Positions 25,694 to 34,306 of a stretch of 64,000 nucleotides of DNA are shown piece by piece. This DNA comes from Candidatus Saccharicenans sp. (GTDB lineage Bacteria; Acidobacteriota; Aminicenantia; Aminicenantales; Saccharicenantaceae): positions 124,001 to 188,000 of the forward strand of contig JANLFU010000005.1 of the NCBI GenBank assembly GCA_024653215.1, written 5' to 3'. Position 1 is the first letter of the stretch. Each line of letters opens with the position of its first letter. Under the pieces are notes generated by a model. That model searched no databases. It saw only the letters and a program-made list of their open reading frames with translations, and had not been told where the DNA came from. The translations under genes and the position numbers were made by a program.

Positions 25694-28480
25694 ATGATCG
25701 GTCAAACAGTATCGCACTACCGGATTCTGGCAAAGCTCGGGGGCGGCGGTATGGGGGTAGTTTATAAAGCCGAAGACACGAAGCTGGGGCGGACCGTCGC
25801 CCTGAAGTTCCTGCCCGAAGAGGTGTCCCGCGATGAGCAGTCCGTGGAAAGGTTCAAGCGAGAGGCCCGGGCCTCATCGGCTCTCAATCACCCGAACATC
25901 TGCACCATCTATGATATCGACGAATTCGAGGGACAACACTTCATTGCCATGGAGTACCTTGACGGGAGGACGCTCAAGAACGAAATCGCCGGCCGGCCCC
26001 TTTCCCTTGACCGGATCCTGGAGCTCTCCATCCAGATCGCCGACGGGCTCGATGCCGCTCACAGGAAAGGGATCATCCACCGGGACATCAAGCCCGCCAA
26101 TATCTTTGTCACCGACCGCGGCCAGGTCAAAATTCTCGACTTCGGGTTGGCCAAACTCGGGCCAGCCGGGCGCGAAGCCGGCCCCGACATCGCCGTGACC
26201 GAAACCATGGACCAGATGCTGACAAGTCCCGGGACAGCGGTCGGGACCGTGGCCTACATGTCGCCGGAGCAGGCTCTCGGCCTGGCCCTGGATCAGCGCA
26301 CTGACCTTTTTTCGTTCGGCGTGGTGCTTTACGAAATGGCGACGGGAGTTCTGCCCTTCCGGGGATCGACCTCAGCGGCGACTTTCGACGCCATCCTTCA
26401 CAGCGCGCCTACCCCACCGGTCCGGATCAACCCCGATCTGCCGGCCGATCTGGAGAGGATCATCAATAAAGCTCTGGAAAAGGATCCGAATCTGCGCTAC
26501 CAATCAGCCTCGGACCTGAGAACAGACTTGATGCGTTTGAAGCGGGACTCGGATTCGAGCCAGTCGGCGGCGGTGGCCACGGCTCCGCCAAAGCCGGGAA
26601 AGACCAAAAGCAAACGATGGATTCTCTGGGCCGGCCTGGCTGCTGGGGCGCTCATCATGGCATCGGGCTATCTGCTCATTTCCCGTTTCCTAACGATCCG
26701 CCCCGCCGCACCCGTCGCACGCGCCCTCTGGCGCTTGACCTACGACTCCGGTCTGCAGTGCGAGCCGTCCTGGTCCCCGGACGGCCGTTTTATCGCCTAC
26801 GCCTCGGACCGCGCTGGCAATTTCGATATCTGGGTCAAGCCCGCGGGCGAGGGAGATCCGGTGCAGATCACCAAAGACCGGGCTAATGATTGGCAGCCCG
26901 AGTGGTCGCCGAACGGCAACCTCCTGGTCTTCCGCTCCGAGCGCGAAGGCGGAGGTCTCTATACCATCCCCGTTCTAGGCGGGGCGGAGCGGAAGTTGGC
27001 CAGCTTCGGCTACCGCCCCCGCTGGTCTCCCGACGGCAGCCGGGTGTTATTCTCGAACTCGGCCCTATACGAGGCAAGCATTAAGGAGAAGGCCTATATC
27101 GTAGGCCTGGACGGAAAACCCCCGGTACAGGTATTAGCCGATTTTCTCTACGTGACAAGGGCCGTCTGGCACCCTGACGGTCAGCGCATCACATTCCAGG
27201 GGACGCACAGCAAGTTCGGGGCAGGCCTCTGGACCGTCTCCTTAAATGATGGGGTTCCCCATCGTATGGAACTTCGACCGGAAGTCGCCCAACGGGCCAA
27301 GGAAATGGAGATTGACATCAGCACTGCCTCTTCCATTCTCTGGGGACCTTCCGGCCGGGTCCTGTATTTTGTCGCTACATCGAAAGGCGTTACAAATATC
27401 TGGAGAGTGGCTGTAGACCCGCAGACCCTGTCCTTGGTGGCCGGCCCGGAGCGGCTGACCACCGGCCCAGGGGCGGATTCCGACATTGCGATCACGGCGG
27501 ACGGCCGAAGAATGGCCTTCACGACAAGAAGCGCCAGGGACCAGATTTGGTGTTTCCCCTTTAACGCTTCCTCCGGCATTGTCCTCGGAGAAGGCCACCC
27601 TGTTACAGAATCAGGAGTATGGGCAGGAGAGCCAAGCCTGACCCCGGACGGAAAGAAAATGGTCTTTATCGTCATGCGTGATACGAAAGAGGAGCTCTGG
27701 GTCAAATCGTTAGAGGATAACAGAGAGACGTTGTTGAAACCCCACGACGGCAGTGAACGCTTTGTGCCGCGCTGGTCCCGCGATGGCAGGCGCCTGGCCT
27801 ACCGCCGCACATCAAACATAAATCTGGAGCGGACAAAACGGGAACGGCAGATCGTGCTCCTGAGCGCGGAGGGAGGAGACGAACAGCCGCTGACCAGCCA
27901 CGTTGCTGGCGTGAACAATATCGCCTTTGATTGGTCGGCGGACGGAGAATGGATCCTCGGCTCATCAAATCTGGGTGCGTCACGCTTCAGGCTCTGCCTT
28001 TTTCCAGTTTCAGCGGCGCCGCACGCAGAGAGCCAGATGCGTGTCATAGCGGAACACCCGGAATTCAACCTCTGGCAGCCTAAATTCTCGCCGGACGAGC
28101 GCTGGATCATCTTCAATGCCACGCCCCCGGCAGATCCGGTCTCTATCATCTATGTCATCCCTTCGTCCGGCGGACCCTGGACGGCCGTTACTGATCCAAC
28201 CTACTGGGCCGACAAGGGACGCTGGTCTCCGGATGGGAAAACGATCTACTTCATCTCCAACCGGGTGACCGGGTTCTTCAACGTCTGGGGGATAAAGTTT
28301 GATCCGGTCAAGGGAAAGCCGGTCGGCGAACCCTTCCGGGTAACGAGTCTTGAGAGTCCGGGCCGAATGATCCTTCCTTCAGTCGGAGGCATGGAACTGG
28401 ATCTCTCCCAGCAGCGGCTCGTTCTTCCCATCGAAGAGATTTCCGGCAACATCTGGATCCTGGAGGGGATCGACCGATAA
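25694..28480 (+). CDS. Ser/Thr protein kinase fused to a TolB-like beta-propeller
   Basis: A 928-residue transmembrane Hanks-type kinase. The cytoplasmic kinase domain (about 9-275) has GGGGMG, an ALKF lysine, HRDIKPAN and DFG, with SPEQ closing the activation segment. One membrane helix follows (about 309-333). The extracytoplasmic part (about 340-925) is a run of WSPDG/DG-R repeats typical of TolB/WD40-like propellers, which probably senses ligands or proteins. This architecture is common in Acidobacteriota. GGAAGG precedes the ATG. Base composition is more GC-rich than the neighbouring accessory genes. No cognate phosphatase is adjacent. Confidence 0.93.
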   Translation: MIGQTVSHYRILAKLGGGGMGVVYKAEDTKLGRTVALKFLPEEVSRDEQSVERFKREARASSALNHPNICTIYDIDEFEGQHFIAMEYLDGRTLKNEIAGRPLSLDRILELSIQIADGLDAAHRKGIIHRDIKPANIFVTDRGQVKILDFGLAKLGPAGREAGPDIAVTETMDQMLTSPGTAVGTVAYMSPEQALGLALDQRTDLFSFGVVLYEMATGVLPFRGSTSAATFDAILHSAPTPPVRINPDLPADLERIINKALEKDPNLRYQSASDLRTDLMRLKRDSDSSQSAAVATAPPKPGKTKSKRWILWAGLAAGALIMASGYLLISRFLTIRPAAPVARALWRLTYDSGLQCEPSWSPDGRFIAYASDRAGNFDIWVKPAGEGDPVQITKDRANDWQPEWSPNGNLLVFRSEREGGGLYTIPVLGGAERKLASFGYRPRWSPDGSRVLFSNSALYEASIKEKAYIVGLDGKPPVQVLADFLYVTRAVWHPDGQRITFQGTHSKFGAGLWTVSLNDGVPHRMELRPEVAQRAKEMEIDISTASSILWGPSGRVLYFVATSKGVTNIWRVAVDPQTLSLVAGPERLTTGPGADSDIAITADGRRMAFTTRSARDQIWCFPFNASSGIVLGEGHPVTESGVWAGEPSLTPDGKKMVFIVMRDTKEELWVKSLEDNRETLLKPHDGSERFVPRWSRDGRRLAYRRTSNINLERTKRERQIVLLSAEGGDEQPLTSHVAGVNNIAFDWSADGEWILGSSNLGASRFRLCLFPVSAAPHAESQMRVIAEHPEFNLWQPKFSPDERWIIFNATPPADPVSIIYVIPSSGGPWTAVTDPTYWADKGRWSPDGKTIYFISNRVTGFFNVWGIKFDPVKGKPVGEPFRVTSLESPGRMILPSVGGMELDLSQQRLVLPIEEISGNIWILEGIDR

Positions 28481-28862
28481 AACATCAGACTTGTTTGCGG
28501 TTAATCTTAAGGGCGGGGACGTAACGAATGGGGCTGTTTTTTCTCCCATCTAAAATAATTAAAAATTCTGCTTCCTTTCTTTTCTCTTTTAGATTTCTTG
28601 CAGCTCCATCGATGGGTATGGTCCTTGTCAGCAATCGTTTCCTTTCTACTCGTAAATAGCAAAAGCCGGCTGAGACCTTCTCTCCCTTGTTCACCCTTCC
28701 AGGCAATAACCTACTGCCTTCTTTCAGGACGGCATAGTCTGTAAGGAAAGCAATAAGGCACTCCAGATATTATATTGACCTTTTTCCTGTCATTTGATGG
28801 GATTCTGTTTCATCGGTGTGCCAATTGCCCCACATCTGACATAAATTCGGAGGTTGAATAAA
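28481..28862. other. Intergenic region with a possible gene remnant
   Basis: 382 bases between the kinase and the PIN toxin. Apart from the minus-strand open frame listed separately and a TATAAT just before it (about 28770), I see nothing that can be supported. Confidence 0.35.
28485..28769 (-). pseudogene. Open frame without a good start, possibly a truncated gene
   Basis: The minus-strand frame is open for about 95 codons. Its composition is protein-like (LKEGSRLL, IPIDGAARNLKEKRKEAE, FLIILDGRK). The only usual start is TTG at 28706, with a weak purine-rich site, and upstream residues in frame look equally coding. I do not recognise the family. It could be a small gene, a 5'-truncated remnant beside the toxin-antitoxin locus, or chance. 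Confidence 0.25.
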
Positions 28863-29273
28863 TTAGGACCGCCCCCGAATATAAGAAAGAAATTCTTTCG
28901 GGCTCATAATTTTGATGTTCAGATAGTTCTTTATTCTCAGAAGGTTTTTATCGCCGCTTACAATTAGCTCGGCATCCAGGGCCACAGCACATTCAATAAA
29001 CTTGTTATCATCCGGATCATCAGGGATTATATTGAGCGAGGGCGTTTTAGCAGCAAATATCAGGTTAAAGCCTTCGGCCAGAAAATCAACCAGTTCTTTT
29101 AATTCGGGTTCCCCTTCCAGCCCCAATCTCTTAAGCACCGCGATATATTCATCTATGATCGGGCCCGATAAGCATATTACGACCTTTCCCTCTTTCCACA
29201 AATCTATAATCTTTTTGGGGTTGCCGCCAAAAAACGAAGAAATAAATACGTTGGTATCGAGAACGATTCTCAT
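28863..29273 (-). CDS. PIN-domain toxin (VapC-like, COG1569 type)
   Basis: This 136-residue PIN ribonuclease has the first acidic residue in LDTNVFISSFFG (D6). Later acidic residues lie around DDPDDNKFIECA and LDAELIVSGDKNLL, which complete the metal site. PIN toxins cut tRNA, rRNA or mRNA when released from their antitoxin. Its start overlaps the antitoxin stop by four bases (ATGA), so the two are translationally coupled. The gene is less GC-rich than the surrounding housekeeping genes, consistent with transfer. Confidence 0.88.
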   Translation of the reverse strand: MRIVLDTNVFISSFFGGNPKKIIDLWKEGKVVICLSGPIIDEYIAVLKRLGLEGEPELKELVDFLAEGFNLIFAAKTPSLNIIPDDPDDNKFIECAVALDAELIVSGDKNLLRIKNYLNIKIMSPKEFLSYIRGRS

Positions 29274-29518
29274 CGAGTTCTTTTCCTGGCTTCTTTAATG
29301 GCCGCGGGAACATCAGCCGGCCGAACTCCCCGCTCTTTCAGTTTCTGCCCAATTCTTTCCCATAATCCGTCCAGGTAAGAAGCTATGTCTCGATTCTTTA
29401 CATAATCCTGGATTAATTCCCTCACCATCTGGCTGGTGGTTTTTCCCTCCTGCCTGGCTAGGCGATCCAGCCGTTGTTTTAAGTCTTTATCAATTCTTAT
29501 GATCATCTGGCGTTCCAT
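29270..29518 (-). CDS. Ribbon-helix-helix antitoxin
   Basis: This 82-residue CopG/RHH-type protein has the fold in its first 45 residues (MIIRIDKDLKQRLDRLARQ, then KTTSQMVRELIQDYV). The C-terminal part would wrap the PIN toxin. RHH antitoxins dimerise, bind palindromic operators and repress their own operon. A strong GGAGGG ribosome binding site precedes the ATG, and a suitable operator and promoter lie just upstream. It precedes and overlaps the toxin gene. Confidence 0.85.
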   Translation of the reverse strand: MERQMIIRIDKDLKQRLDRLARQEGKTTSQMVRELIQDYVKNRDIASYLDGLWERIGQKLKERGVRPADVPAAIKEARKRTR

Positions 29519-29528
29519 TCAGCCCTCC

Positions 29529-29573
29529 TGTATAATTCGTATATACATTATATATTTTCAATTAAATTGTCAA
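29529..29573 (-). promoter_or_regulatory. Toxin-antitoxin promoter with palindromic operator
   Basis: The minus strand shows a perfect TTGACA (29568-29573) and TATAAT (29547-29552) with a short 15-base spacer. Just downstream is a palindrome with perfect six-base arms, TGTATA at 29529-29534 and TATACA at 29542-29547, separated by seven bases. This places an operator over the transcription start, as expected for RHH autorepression. Confidence 0.6.
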
Positions 29574-29654
29574 GTTCTGGAAATACCTGAAGATGTGTGG
29601 TGAAGATTGAGCAAGAAAAATAAATTCCCGTTTTGCTTATCTTTTCCCCTATGC

Positions 29655-30389
29655 TTACCTTTTCACCTGTCTTTTTAATGTTTCTTTTATAATAAGAATA
29701 ATCCCTGGATAATAATATTCTCTTCCCCTTCTTCCTGACCTCTTGGTCATTTCATAATCATGAACAAAATACCAAGCGACAGCGCTGAATTTTCCCTTAT
29801 TATTCTTTTCTATTATTTTTTCAAGAAACTCAGTTAGTTCATTTTTAATGATATCCCTTCCATTAACTTTATCAACAGAAATCCTGGGAACAACAAAACA
29901 AAGACCAAATCTACTTATGTATCTTGGTCTCGGCCTGAGCTCACCAGCCTCTACCTGGGCTTTATCCAGACTATGCCATATTTTTGCCAGAGCTTCCTTT
30001 TTAGTCTCGAGCCGGGCTCTTCTATCTAACTTTCCAAGATTTATTTGACATTTCTTCGCTTCGAATAAGAAGATTTTTTCTTTACAGATAATTCCAAGAT
30101 CACATCGGCCATAATAATTGGAAGAATCCTTTCTCCTTCCTTTCTGATCAGAGAATTCTTCAACGGTACAATATCCCGCCATCCATCCGGCTCCGGAAAG
30201 CATTCCAACCAGAGTCCGTTCATTATATTGCCAAGGCATTCGATTTATTGGAGGCCTGCTTGATTTGATTTTCTTAAAAAAGTCCCTGTTAATTTCGCAC
30301 CATTTTTCAAAGATTGACCCAAATTTCTTTAACTTACCACTAGTAATGAACTTTTTTTTGAATAAATCAGGATTAGTTCTTTTATCCAT
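29655..30389 (-). CDS. Unrecognised protein with a possible PD-(D/E)XK nuclease core
   Basis: I do not recognise this 244-residue protein. About residues 110-130 read GRCDLGIICKEKIFLFEAKK, where an Asp, a beta-hairpin and E-A-K match the PD-(D/E)XK metal-nuclease pattern, and basic segments surround it. It has no signal or membrane segment. The longest frame starts at 30482, inside the upstream SDR gene, but the ATG at 30389 has GGAGTAGGA seven bases upstream and avoids the overlap. It starts eight bases after the SDR stop. AT-rich codon use differs from the SDR, suggesting separate acquisition. Confidence 0.6.
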   Translation of the reverse strand: MDKRTNPDLFKKKFITSGKLKKFGSIFEKWCEINRDFFKKIKSSRPPINRMPWQYNERTLVGMLSGAGWMAGYCTVEEFSDQKGRRKDSSNYYGRCDLGIICKEKIFLFEAKKCQINLGKLDRRARLETKKEALAKIWHSLDKAQVEAGELRPRPRYISRFGLCFVVPRISVDKVNGRDIIKNELTEFLEKIIEKNNKGKFSAVAWYFVHDYEMTKRSGRRGREYYYPGIILIIKETLKRQVKR

Positions 30390-30397
30390 TACAGTTC

Positions 30398-31183
30398 CTA
30401 CTCCGCATAAATCATCTTGACGGTCATGCCACCATCGACCACCAGGTTGGTCCCGGTGATGAAGCCACTCAGCGAGGAGCAAAGGAAAAGCACGGCGTTG
30501 GCCACGTCCTCGGGCTTTCCCACCCGCCCGGCCGGATGCTGAAGATGGTCGGTTTCCTTGAGAACAGGAATTTTTCTTTCTCTTCTTTTCTTGTAAGCCA
30601 AAACTTCAATCCAGCCCGGACTGATGGCATTTACCCTGATCTTCCTTGAAGCCAGGGAAACTGCCAGGGAATGGGTCAGGGCCAGCAGTCCACCCTTTGA
30701 GGCCGAATAAGGTTCGGTATCAGCCTCGGACATCAGGGCCCTGGTTGAGGCGATGTTAACCACGGCTGCCCCTTCCGGCAGCCCTGGCAGCAGGTACCTG
30801 ACCATCAGGTATGGAGCCCGCAAATTGACATTTATCACTTCATCCCACTCGGCGATAGTTCTTTCCTCAAGCTTTTTCCAGTTACCAATACCGGCGTTGT
30901 TCACCAGGACATCAATTTTATTGGCTCTTTCCAGGATTTTGAGACAGCTTTCTTCTATCTGGCTTGGATCGGACAGGTCGCATTTTAAGAATTCAACCCG
31001 CCCGGAAAATTCTCCAAGAAAATCTGTCAGGGCGTCAGAAATGGCCTCTTCATCCCGGTCCAGAGCCATTACTCGGGCTCCGTTTCTTAATAAGCCAATC
31101 GCGGTGACCAGACCAATTCCCTGAGCTGCCCCGGTCACCACCGCAGTCTTTTGCTCGAATTCAGATATTGAAAGAAATTCCAT
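30398..31183 (-). CDS. Short-chain dehydrogenase/reductase
   Basis: This 261-residue classical SDR has cofactor loop TGAAQGIG (17-24), the NNAG motif in VLVNNAGIGNW, catalytic Ser in VNIASTRA and Tyr/Lys in YSASKGG. The C-terminal VDGGMTV is typical of FabG-like enzymes. It is an NAD(P)-dependent oxidoreductase of unknown substrate. The nuclease-like gene follows after eight bases, so they may share a transcript. The residue after the first beta-strand of the cofactor domain is Asp in MALDRDEEA, which usually favours NAD(H). Confidence 0.92.
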   Translation of the reverse strand: MEFLSISEFEQKTAVVTGAAQGIGLVTAIGLLRNGARVMALDRDEEAISDALTDFLGEFSGRVEFLKCDLSDPSQIEESCLKILERANKIDVLVNNAGIGNWKKLEERTIAEWDEVINVNLRAPYLMVRYLLPGLPEGAAVVNIASTRALMSEADTEPYSASKGGLLALTHSLAVSLASRKIRVNAISPGWIEVLAYKKRRERKIPVLKETDHLQHPAGRVGKPEDVANAVLFLCSSLSGFITGTNLVVDGGMTVKMIYAE

Positions 31184-31532
31184 CTTTTTTTCTCCTTAAC
31201 GCAATCATTTTTTCAATCGGAACATTTAAGATTAAACATAGAATATCCTATCCTCAATTTTTTATAAATCCTCAACCCCTGGAGTATTTCTAATATTCCA
31301 CGCTTTATATCCAGAGCCCAGAGGCAATTCTCTCCAGGGGCACGGGCTGGACAACTTTACAAGTGGGATCTCTCCCCTATCTATTCAATCTTTCCAGAGC
31401 TATTCAAAGTCAGCCTATTGTTTTATTTACAGATTTATAAGGCCTCGACACAAAATCAAAAATATTAATGATCAAATTAAGCGATTAAATCAATAATCCG
31501 GGAATCGAGCCTGCAGCAGCGCCCCCTAGACC
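31184..31532. other. Intergenic region between the esterase and SDR genes
   Basis: 349 AT-rich bases. I see no convincing open frame, tRNA or terminator. Confidence 0.4.
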
Positions 31533-32447
31533 TTACCGGTGGAAGCTTTCGCCGATGAACTTCAGGCCGTCCAGGATACCGGTACGCCAGTAGCTCCAGG
31601 TGTGGCCGCCATCCCGGACCCGGAATTCATGGGGGATTTTCCGGTCGCGCATGGCCACGTGCAGCGCGGCGTTGCCCTTGTAAAGAAAATCGTCGTCGCC
31701 GCAATCTATGTAAAAGCGCACCGTCTTAATCTTCTCCATGGGCAGCGTCTTGACCAGGTCCAGAGGATTATAACTTCTGAAATGAGCGTTTAGCCGGTCC
31801 TTGCCCTTCAAGCCGGGTCCGAAGAGCGGCGCAAAGATGCGCTCGTAGACCTTTTCGTCGGTGGCGATAACTTCTTCATCTGTCCAGACTGCCGCGCTGA
31901 AAGGAGCTGCGGCCGCAAACATCTCAGGGTGGCGCAGGGCATAAATCAGGGTCCCCCAGCCGCCCATGGACAGCCCGGCAATTCCCCGGTACTCCTTCTC
32001 CGACCTGGTGCGGTAGGTAGCATCTATGTAAGGAATGAATTCCTGGAAGAAAAAGTCTTCGTAGCGGACCTTATTCTGGTAATCGTTGATGTACCAGCTC
32101 ACTCCCCCGTCGGGCATGACTATTATCATCGGCGGTATCTGTCGCTCGGCTATGGCTTTATCCGCGGTCAGGTGAACTTCGCCAAACTGCAGCCAGCCGG
32201 TATCGTTATCGGTGTAGCCGTGGAGCAGGTAAACCACCGGGTAGCGACGGTTTGAGGTCTGGTAATCAGGCGGCAGATATATGGAATAGCGAACCTCTTT
32301 TCCCAGGATTTTGCTCTGGACGGTCAACCCTTCCTGAACCTGGCCTGATTCCTGCCCGGCCAGAACCGGGCTATTCAGGAAAAGACCAAGAGCGATGATG
32401 AAAGACAGGGTTGCTGCCAGCTTCAGGTTAAAATTAATCCTCTTCAT
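31533..32447 (-). CDS. Secreted esterase (esterase D/feruloyl esterase-like)
   Basis: This alpha/beta hydrolase of the putative esterase family has 304 residues and a signal peptide ending near SPVLAGQ. The nucleophile elbow is GLSMGGWG, the acid is probably Asp in CGDDDF and the histidine is in DGGHTWSYW. Family members include feruloyl and acetylxylan esterases and the antigen 85 group, acting on esters of carbohydrates. GGGAGG lies before the ATG. No carbohydrate-active enzymes are adjacent, so the substrate is open. Confidence 0.88.
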   Translation of the reverse strand: MKRINFNLKLAATLSFIIALGLFLNSPVLAGQESGQVQEGLTVQSKILGKEVRYSIYLPPDYQTSNRRYPVVYLLHGYTDNDTGWLQFGEVHLTADKAIAERQIPPMIIVMPDGGVSWYINDYQNKVRYEDFFFQEFIPYIDATYRTRSEKEYRGIAGLSMGGWGTLIYALRHPEMFAAAAPFSAAVWTDEEVIATDEKVYERIFAPLFGPGLKGKDRLNAHFRSYNPLDLVKTLPMEKIKTVRFYIDCGDDDFLYKGNAALHVAMRDRKIPHEFRVRDGGHTWSYWRTGILDGLKFIGESFHR

Positions 32448-32836
32448 ATCCGCTGCCTCCCAAATAAATATTCAAGACAATATATTTTCAATTTTCTGGT
32501 AATAGCTTTTCTGTCTTGCTTTAACTCTCTGAAATCGGAACCGATGTTCATGATCATCCCGGCAGGTATCAAATCCTTTTATATAACAGGTGACAGCAGG
32601 CAGTCAAAAGGTCGGCCATATAGTTACTTAATCCTGGGGCAAACGCTTCAGAAGGAAAAGAAAAACAAGTAATTATCCAGGGTGATGGTTACAGGTAATA
32701 ATAAAGAAAGCAAGTCAAGACAGGCAAATTATGGTAAATTGGTAAGTGAGAGTTGAAGAGAGAAAAACCGTAAAAAGGCAAAAACAAAGCTCTCTGGGCT
32801 TTTTGGCGTTAATTAAAGTTTGGAAAGGACGAAGCC
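32448..32836. other. Divergent intergenic region
   Basis: 389 bases between the esterase and cupin genes. A weak stem (AAAGC/GCTTT) followed by T residues at about 32788-32808 precedes the cupin gene. It could be a weak terminator or attenuator, but the stem is short. Confidence 0.3.
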
Positions 32837-33172
32837 ATGATTGAAAAAACCTACAATTTCACCCGCACCGATGACAAGGTGATCGAGAAAATAATTGCCG
32901 ACGACAACGTGAATATAAATCATATGGTTCTGAACAAGGGACAGGCCCTGCCCGAGCATTTTTCCAACTCCAACGTCTACATGATTGTAATCCGTGGCAG
33001 AGTAACCCTGCAGCTGGCCGACCAGCCCGCCCATCACTACCCGGCCGGGACCATAATCAACATACCCTACAACATCAAGATGAACGTCAGCAACCAGCAA
33101 GACGACACCCTGGAATTCTTCGTGGTCAAGGCTCCCAGCCCGTCGGCTTTTGAGAAGAAGCAAAGCCGCTGA
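32837..33172 (+). CDS. Small cupin-domain protein
   Basis: This 111-residue single cupin barrel has its first motif around LNKGQALPEHFSNSNVYMIVIRG (E/H ligands) and its second around HHYPAGTIINIPYNIKMNV. Metal binding is possible but only some of the usual histidines are present. Such small cupins act as sugar-phosphate binders, dioxygenases or regulators, and none of these can be chosen here. GGAAAGGA lies before the ATG. It is monocistronic. Confidence 0.8.
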   Translation: MIEKTYNFTRTDDKVIEKIIADDNVNINHMVLNKGQALPEHFSNSNVYMIVIRGRVTLQLADQPAHHYPAGTIINIPYNIKMNVSNQQDDTLEFFVVKAPSPSAFEKKQSR

Positions 33173-33425
33173 GCCCGGAGTCGGAACTTTGAGCTGCCGT
33201 GGCCAGGAGGTTCTGGCGATAGAAATTTTCGGTCTCGGCATGGAACTATCTAAATCATAAACTCCACTGCAATCAGCATTTCCTCGGATTCCCCCTCTGG
33301 TCGAAGGTCTATCTCAACTATTCTTGTTGCCCTGCAATTATTCCTAAGGCAAAAATGACCAGAAAAAGGCAAAATTTTCATTCCATAATGGGGTGCCCAA
33401 TCCAAAATAAAAAGCCAGCCGATGC

Positions 33426-33454
33426 TGGACATATCCGCCTGATTAATCTATAAT
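33426..33454 (+). promoter_or_regulatory. Promoter of tRNA-Pro(CGG)
   Basis: TGGACA (33426-33431) and a perfect TATAAT (33449-33454) with a 17-base spacer end ten bases before the tRNA. The predicted start is about 33461. Confidence 0.75.
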
Positions 33455-33464
33455 TTTTAGCCTT

Positions 33465-33539
33465 CGGGGAGTAGCGCAGCCTGGCCAGCGCACAGCGTTC
33501 GGGACGCTGGGGTCGTGGGTTCAAATCCCACCTCCCCGA
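33465..33539 (+). tRNA. tRNA-Pro (anticodon CGG)
   Basis: Acceptor 33465-33471 pairs with 33532-33538. The D arm is GCGC/GCGC, the anticodon stem CAGCG/CGCTG encloses loop TTCGGGA (anticodon CGG), and the T arm is GTGGG/CCCAC. The discriminator is A33539 and CCA is not encoded. It is the second prolyl isoacceptor in the window. Confidence 0.95.
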
Positions 33540-34306
33540 TTTTGTTTTTCTCTTATTTCCCCCGTTCGATATGCATAGCCACTTTTATGTTTTCTTGATC
33601 TTTTCTTTTAGTGTACTTGGACAAAACATGTCTAACTTTTCTTGAAATAGCAGGAAGGCATCGGGAGTTACCCTGTCAGCCAATACTTTTGGATTAACAT
33701 AATATAGGCTATTCCAGGATTCCACACTTAAATATCTTTATAAACTTAACCGCCCTCCACGCCAGAATAATGCCCTGTGTTCTGGTCACGAAGCTTGACG
33801 GTTTGACCAGTATGTACCGGGCCGGAATTGTATTGCCATCTATCTCGATGGACACTCCCGGGGATAGCCAGAACAGGACAGGAGGGAGCGGCGGCTCAGC
33901 CGATCGGCCATTACTCTACCCTTAACTCAGGCAGCCACTTTTGAGACCAGAAAAGAATTGCTGTCAATACCAGCCGGAAGCTTGCCGGTGAAATTTTACC
34001 CCATATATATGAATGGCTATTCATATGAAATCCGGGTGGCTGGAACCATGATAACCGTAGACAAAATATTTGATTTATTCTGATCCGATAACAAGATATT
34101 TTTACTCTCTTCTATTTAATTAATTAACCCGTTTGAAACTCCCGCCAATTTTTCACTAAGAGCCACAAACTGGCCTATGGTCATCCACCTTGAATCGAAG
34201 CCAGTCCTTCGGCAACATGCCCTATCCTCCAGGGCCAGATTTTCCAGTTGTATTTTCAGGCCATTTCAGTATATTCAAATTGTATATACAAGGAGGGCCT
34301 GTCCAG
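33540..34306. other. Long intergenic region
   Basis: About 770 bases between tRNA-Pro and the macro-domain gene. The left part contains the minus-strand remnant listed separately. The right part shows no supported gene. A TATACA lies at about 34283-34288 before the macro-domain gene. Confidence 0.4.
33585..33890 (-). pseudogene. Possible frameshifted gene remnant
   Basis: On the minus strand a 3' piece of about 50 codons (ending NPKVLADRVTPDAF, then FQEKLDMFCPST and KEKIKKT with a stop at 33585) has strongly protein-like composition but no start. A second piece of about 60 codons in another frame (VSIEIDGNTIPARYILVKPS) abuts it near 33740. This would fit a frameshifted remnant beside the tRNA gene. 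I do not recognise the family, and chance cannot be excluded. Confidence 0.3.

Noticed and set aside
25347-25697. 116-codon plus-strand frame ending at the kinase start with an ATGA overlap
   Set aside because: TTG start without ribosome binding site, irregular composition and overlapping frames on the other strand; the ATGA overlap is probably chance.
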